34,125 bases of DNA from an uncultured Flavihumibacter sp. (GTDB lineage Bacteria > Bacteroidota > Bacteroidia > Chitinophagales > Chitinophagaceae), in NCBI GenBank assembly GCA_946482545.1, contig CAMLRX010000043.1, forward strand, positions 1 to 34,125, written 5' to 3'. Below the pieces are notes generated by a model that did no database searches, was not told where the DNA came from, and saw only the letters and a list, made by a program, of their open reading frames with translations. Position 1 is the first letter of the stretch. The number at the start of each line of letters is the position of its first letter. This document shows positions 30,833 to 34,125 of the stretch, piece after piece. Position numbers and translations under genes: made by a program.

Positions 30833-31027
30833 TTAAAAACAGGGTGATTTTAGCGATTCGTGCTACTCATTTGTGTTTAATGCTAACCAGAAAATGAACC
30901 CAATTCTTCCACATAAAAAAGGAGAATGGATTTTAAACACAATGAACAAAAGAAGCTGCGGGTCAAACTATTTTTTTATACCCAAAAGATGTATTTTTAA
31001 ACCTCTAACGTATAGAAAAACCTTATT

Positions 31028-31501
31028 ATGAATGCATCTCCGGTTCCAGCCGTACAAAAACGTAAACGGATACTGGCCGATAACCCGCTAAAGCCTGCCG
31101 CCTGCCAACCTGATGTTCAACGCGGATCCAACCCACGCGCTTACGATGAAAAGCTCCGGTTACTGGAGAAAAAAGCAACTGATCTGCTGGCGCAGAAAGA
31201 AGCCTACCATCTGCTGGTTCAGAAACATTACAGCGAGAAAGTAAAATTGCGCAACAGGGTGAGTGGTGTGATGAAACACATCAAAGAGACTCTTGGGAAG
31301 GATACCATTCCGGGAGGGAAGGTGAAACAACTTCAACACCAGGATCCTGAGGCACTTTTCCAGGAGAACAGGTTACTCAAATGGAAATTGTCCGTTATCG
31401 AACATTTCTTCGCGAACAGTTTTCCCGAACTGGAGCCTTTGGAAGAAGAGGAAGCACTTTCCTGTTCAGGCACGCCGTTGAGAGAAGGGAAAGTTTCCTG
31501 A
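31028..31501 (+). CDS. Hypothetical protein with coiled-coil-like helices
   Basis: This 157-residue protein is not recognised. It has no signal peptide or membrane segment. The first 35 residues are basic and proline-containing. The rest is charged and probably helical: about residues 38-75 (YDEKLRLLEKKATDLLAQKE...) and about 108-130 (PEALFQENRLLKWKLSVIEH) have leucine spacing that suits coiled coils. The C-terminus is acidic (ELEPLEEEEA). It stands alone on +, diverging from the esterase operon and ending only six bases from the stop of the convergent SDR gene. A cytoplasmic regulatory or adaptor role is possible, but nothing in the sequence proves it. Confidence 0.6.
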   Translation: MNASPVPAVQKRKRILADNPLKPAACQPDVQRGSNPRAYDEKLRLLEKKATDLLAQKEAYHLLVQKHYSEKVKLRNRVSGVMKHIKETLGKDTIPGGKVKQLQHQDPEALFQENRLLKWKLSVIEHFFANSFPELEPLEEEEALSCSGTPLREGKVS

Positions 31502-31507
31502 ACGGCT

Positions 31508-32266
31508 TTATCGTTTGTATCCCAATTCAGCACCTCCGCTTACGGGCAGGATTGTGCCGGTGATAAACCTTGCTTTTTCCGAAGCCAGGAACACACAGGC
31601 ATCCGCCACCACATCTCCTTCCGGGCAATAGCCCAGGGCATGTATTTTATCCAGGTAGTTTTCTATGTTGGCAGGGTCTGGCTGTTCTGCGCTCCAGGAA
31701 CGCAACATGGGTGTCCATACCCCTGCGGGCGCAACGGCATTCACCCGGATACCGAATGGGGCATAATCCAGCGCCATCGATTTGGTGAGTGCATTCATGG
31801 CACCTTTGGTAGCAGTATAGGCCGCATGCCGCTCCTGCCCGATCTCTCCGGTTAAACTGCTGGTATTGATGATACAGCCCTTCGACAACTTTAATGCATC
31901 CAGGGCGTACCGCGTAGTATGGAAAATGCTTTTCAGGTTCACATCAAACAACTGCATCCATTCTTCTTCCGAAGTTTCATGCAAGGGAACGGAAGGACCT
32001 GCAATTCCTGCATTGTTATGGACCACATCTATGCGACCGAACCGCTCAATAGTAGCTTTCACCGCGTTGGCCACTTCTGCCGCAACAGATACATCACCCA
32101 AAAAACCTGCATGTTGTCCGCCTAAAATGTCCATTGCAACCTCAATCCCCATCGCATCGTTTGAAACAATAGCCAGCTTTGCACCGGCCTGCGCATATTG
32201 TTTCGCGCACTCCCAGCCTATTCCCGCAGTTCCTCCGGTAAGTAATATAATTTTCCCGTTCAGCAT
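31508..32266 (-). CDS. Short-chain dehydrogenase, probably 2-keto-3-deoxy-L-fuconate dehydrogenase type
   Basis: This 252-residue cytoplasmic SDR oxidises or reduces a hydroxyl group using NAD(P). The glycine-rich cofactor motif TGGTAGIG (residues 10-17), NNAG (84-87), the catalytic Ser136/137 (NTSSLTG) and Tyr150-x3-Lys154 (YTATK) are all present. The C-terminal region GYCPEGDVVADACVFLAS and FITGTILPVSGGAELGY is full length. It follows the symporter by 14 bases, and the upstream partial gene is L-fuconate-dehydratase-like. That set matches the non-phosphorylating L-fucose route, in which an SDR oxidises 2-keto-3-deoxy-L-fuconate. The SDR family is sure; the substrate is inferred from the neighbours and could also be another sugar acid or sugar. 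Confidence 0.85.
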   Translation of the reverse strand: MLNGKIILLTGGTAGIGWECAKQYAQAGAKLAIVSNDAMGIEVAMDILGGQHAGFLGDVSVAAEVANAVKATIERFGRIDVVHNNAGIAGPSVPLHETSEEEWMQLFDVNLKSIFHTTRYALDALKLSKGCIINTSSLTGEIGQERHAAYTATKGAMNALTKSMALDYAPFGIRVNAVAPAGVWTPMLRSWSAEQPDPANIENYLDKIHALGYCPEGDVVADACVFLASEKARFITGTILPVSGGAELGYKR

Positions 32267-32280
32267 CGTATTGAATTTAA

Positions 32281-33933
32281 TTACCTGAACAAATAAAAAA
32301 GAACAAGCATCACTACGAACAGCGCTGCTGATAACACTTTATAATTACCAAAGCCTTTCCAGCCCTTTGCCCGCAAAGGTTCACGGAAAGATTTCCAGTA
32401 CAACCCTTCGCTTTCCACAGTATGCTGCACCGGAAACACCAAAGAAAATACCGCCTGCATGATAAGGCAAACACAAAAAAGGTAAAATGCCAGCATCATA
32501 AAATGAATGTTTTCCATCGGATTCCCGGGGTAAATTTTGTTTACGCCAAACACCACAGCGCCTAAAGCTGAACCCAGCCACAAGGTGAGTTTTGCCGATT
32601 GAGCCGATGCCTTTCGCCAGAAAATCCCCATCAGGAATACAGCCGTTATGGGCGGCGCAATGTGTGCGATAATATCGTTTAAACCGCTGAAAATACTTTC
32701 ATACCGGTTCAGCAGGGGCAACAGTGCCAGCGACAACACCAGGGCCACACCCGCACTTATTTTGCCCACATTTACCAGTCTGGCATCATTGGCTTCGGGA
32801 TACCGCTGGCGGTAAATATCATAACTCACCATGGTGGAAATAGAATTCAACGCCCCGGAGACCTGGCTCATTAAACCCGATAGCAATGCCGCCACCAATA
32901 CACCTACTAGTCCGGTAGGCAGCAATTGCGTGATCATTAGTGTATAAATCCCTTTGCTGTTCACGGTTTCATTACCAGCCACGTCAACCGATCGCAGTGC
33001 GGATACATCCAGCAATCCCGATTGCGCCAGGGTGAACGCGAATAACCCGGGCAAGACGAAAATGAATACCGGGAGTATTTTTATGAATCCGCAAAATATA
33101 GGGCCCACCCGCGCATGATTTTCGTCCTTTGCGCCAAGCACCCGTTGCACGATAGTCTGGTCGGCGCACCAATACCAGATCCCCAGTACCGGATAACCCA
33201 GGAATACAGCGTACCAACTCATGCCGCTTTCATCGCCCGAAGGACGCATCATGGAGAGGCGGCTCATTTCACCCTGTTCCTGCAGCACCTTCACCATCGG
33301 TTCCCATCCCCCCATTTTGAAAAAAGCTGCCGCAGAAATCACCACGGCACCTGTGATGAGCACGACCGTTTGGATAGACTCCGTCACCACCACGGCTTTT
33401 AGTCCGCCCAGCACGGTATAAATTGTTGTAATCACAGATATCACGATCACGCTCAGGTAGAGATCAATACCGAATAGGGTTTCCAGTACGATGCCACCTG
33501 CCAGCATCGAAAAGGCAATGTGAATCACAATGGCCGATACAATAGAAATGATCACGAGCCAGTTCCTGCTGGAACGGTCGTATCTTTTTTCTAGAAAATC
33601 TGGTAATGTGGCCACGCCTGATTTAATGTAGAAGGGCGCGAAAAACAGGGCGAGTAAAATCAGGGTGAAAGCCGACATCCACTCGAAGTTCCCGTAGAGC
33701 AATCCACTGTCGAAGCCACTCTGGGCCAGACTCACCAGGTGTACGGTGGAAATATTAGTCGCGAAAAGTGCCAGTCCGATCGCTGGCCAGCGGAGTGATC
33801 TTCCCGCAAGGAAATAAGCCCCGGCGGTTTTCCCTTCCGGCGCACGACGGGCCCTGTAGCCCGTGTAGATACCTATGCCCACAATCAGGAGCACATACAA
33901 TATACTGATGATAAGATCGGGCGCTTGTATCAT
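32281..33933 (-). CDS. Sodium/solute symporter (SSS/SLC5 family), probable sugar importer
   Basis: This 550-residue inner-membrane protein has about 13-14 hydrophobic segments. It is a member of the SSS family, which couples Na+ entry to uptake of sugars, acids or similar solutes. Family features include the N-terminal YTGYRARRAPEGKTAGAYFL followed by AGRSLRWPAIGLALFATNIS (about residues 22-62), a hallmark of SGLT-like symporters, and the central ADQTIVQRVLGAKDE (about 255-270). The last hydrophobic helix is at the C-terminus. It lies 27 bases after the enolase-superfamily gene and 14 before the SDR gene, so it probably imports the sugar that the other two enzymes degrade, plausibly L-fucose or L-galactose. 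Substrate specificity cannot be read from the sequence. Confidence 0.9.
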   Translation of the reverse strand: MIQAPDLIISILYVLLIVGIGIYTGYRARRAPEGKTAGAYFLAGRSLRWPAIGLALFATNISTVHLVSLAQSGFDSGLLYGNFEWMSAFTLILLALFFAPFYIKSGVATLPDFLEKRYDRSSRNWLVIISIVSAIVIHIAFSMLAGGIVLETLFGIDLYLSVIVISVITTIYTVLGGLKAVVVTESIQTVVLITGAVVISAAAFFKMGGWEPMVKVLQEQGEMSRLSMMRPSGDESGMSWYAVFLGYPVLGIWYWCADQTIVQRVLGAKDENHARVGPIFCGFIKILPVFIFVLPGLFAFTLAQSGLLDVSALRSVDVAGNETVNSKGIYTLMITQLLPTGLVGVLVAALLSGLMSQVSGALNSISTMVSYDIYRQRYPEANDARLVNVGKISAGVALVLSLALLPLLNRYESIFSGLNDIIAHIAPPITAVFLMGIFWRKASAQSAKLTLWLGSALGAVVFGVNKIYPGNPMENIHFMMLAFYLFCVCLIMQAVFSLVFPVQHTVESEGLYWKSFREPLRAKGWKGFGNYKVLSAALFVVMLVLFYLFR

Positions 33934-33960
33934 GCGGCAATGAATAAACGAATTAATAAG

Positions 33961-34125
33961 CTATGCCGGTTTCAGGTCGCAACTGCTTCCGGCTTCCTGT
34001 GGTACGCTATATACACCGCCGGCAACCTGCACCGGATGCACAAAATGGGTACGGAGATGTGGAATGTGTTCGAGAAACAACGCCTCATGCCCCAGGCTGA
34101 TGTGGTTGAACAATACCAGGTGCTG
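33961..34125 (-). CDS. L-fuconate dehydratase-like enolase-superfamily enzyme, C-terminal end (cut by window edge)
   Basis: The last 54 residues of a minus-strand gene end in TAG at 33961-33963; the frame is open to the right edge. The sequence QHLVLFNHIS, followed by FLEHIPHLRTHFVHPVQV and GGVYSVPQEAGSSCD, matches the end of mandelate-racemase-like dehydratases, where L-fuconate dehydratase has a similar QHLxxFD then a HLHEHFxxPV then a GxYxxP pattern. These enzymes dehydrate sugar acids in the cytoplasm with a Mg2+ ion; the catalytic residues lie outside the window. It is upstream of the symporter by 27 bases in the same operon. The family is likely, but the substrate (L-fuconate, L-galactonate, rhamnonate or another) is uncertain. 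Confidence 0.6.
   Translation of the reverse strand, partial: QHLVLFNHISLGHEALFLEHIPHLRTHFVHPVQVAGGVYSVPQEAGSSCDLKPA

Overview
The window looks like chromosomal DNA of a Bacteroidota species, most likely from the Chitinophagaceae. The reasons are the SusC/SusD outer-membrane pairs, lipoproteins with Cys-Lys-Lys after the lipobox, almost no Shine-Dalgarno sequences, a moderate GC content and a TAnnTTTG-type promoter element. This placement is by gene style only. Most of the window is one polysaccharide utilisation locus (PUL) for decorated xylan, probably glucuronoarabinoxylan.

Layout, left to right. (1) Bases 1-1633: the end of a GntP-family permease and an unrecognised Cys-rich lipoprotein, both on +. 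(2) Bases 1764-3098: a GH43-CBM6 enzyme on - with its own promoter region. (3) Bases 3383-14183: a - strand operon susC-susD-susC-susD-DUF1735 lipoprotein, the same order as the xusABCDE xylan-uptake cluster of Prevotella and Bacteroides, closed by a terminator at 3244-3271. (4) Bases 14184-14867: a 684-base divergent regulatory region. (5) Bases 14868-19538: a + strand operon of GH115 alpha-glucuronidase, GH43 and a ThuA-domain protein. (6) Bases 19632-30523: a seven-gene - strand operon, in transcription order CE1-CBM48-CE1 double esterase, CE6-type acetyl esterase, GH8 exo-oligoxylanase, GH43, GH43, GH95, GH43, closed by a terminator at 19577-19606. (7) Bases 30524-31027: a second regulatory gap. 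(8) Bases 31028-31501: a small coiled-coil-like protein on +. (9) Bases 31508-34125: a - strand catabolic operon with the end of an L-fuconate-dehydratase-like enolase-superfamily enzyme, a sodium/solute symporter and a short-chain dehydrogenase.

The parts fit together as follows (inference). Surface SusD and DUF1735 lipoproteins bind xylan fragments and the SusC channels import them. Esterases remove acetyl and feruloyl groups, GH115 removes (methyl)glucuronic acid, GH43 enzymes remove arabinose and xylose, and GH95 removes terminal L-galactose or L-fucose. GH8 then shortens the bare xylo-oligosaccharides from the reducing end. The operon at the right edge looks like a non-phosphorylating L-fucose/L-galactose pathway and could consume the sugar that GH95 releases.

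The most notable points are the pairing of GH95 with this pathway, a conserved LacI-type operator word (AATGCAAYCG) in two promoter regions, a probable Tyr-to-Leu change in the GH115 active site, a duplicated six-cysteine module in an unrecognised lipoprotein, and the absence of any endoxylanase or regulator gene in the window. No clearly undescribed multi-gene system was seen.
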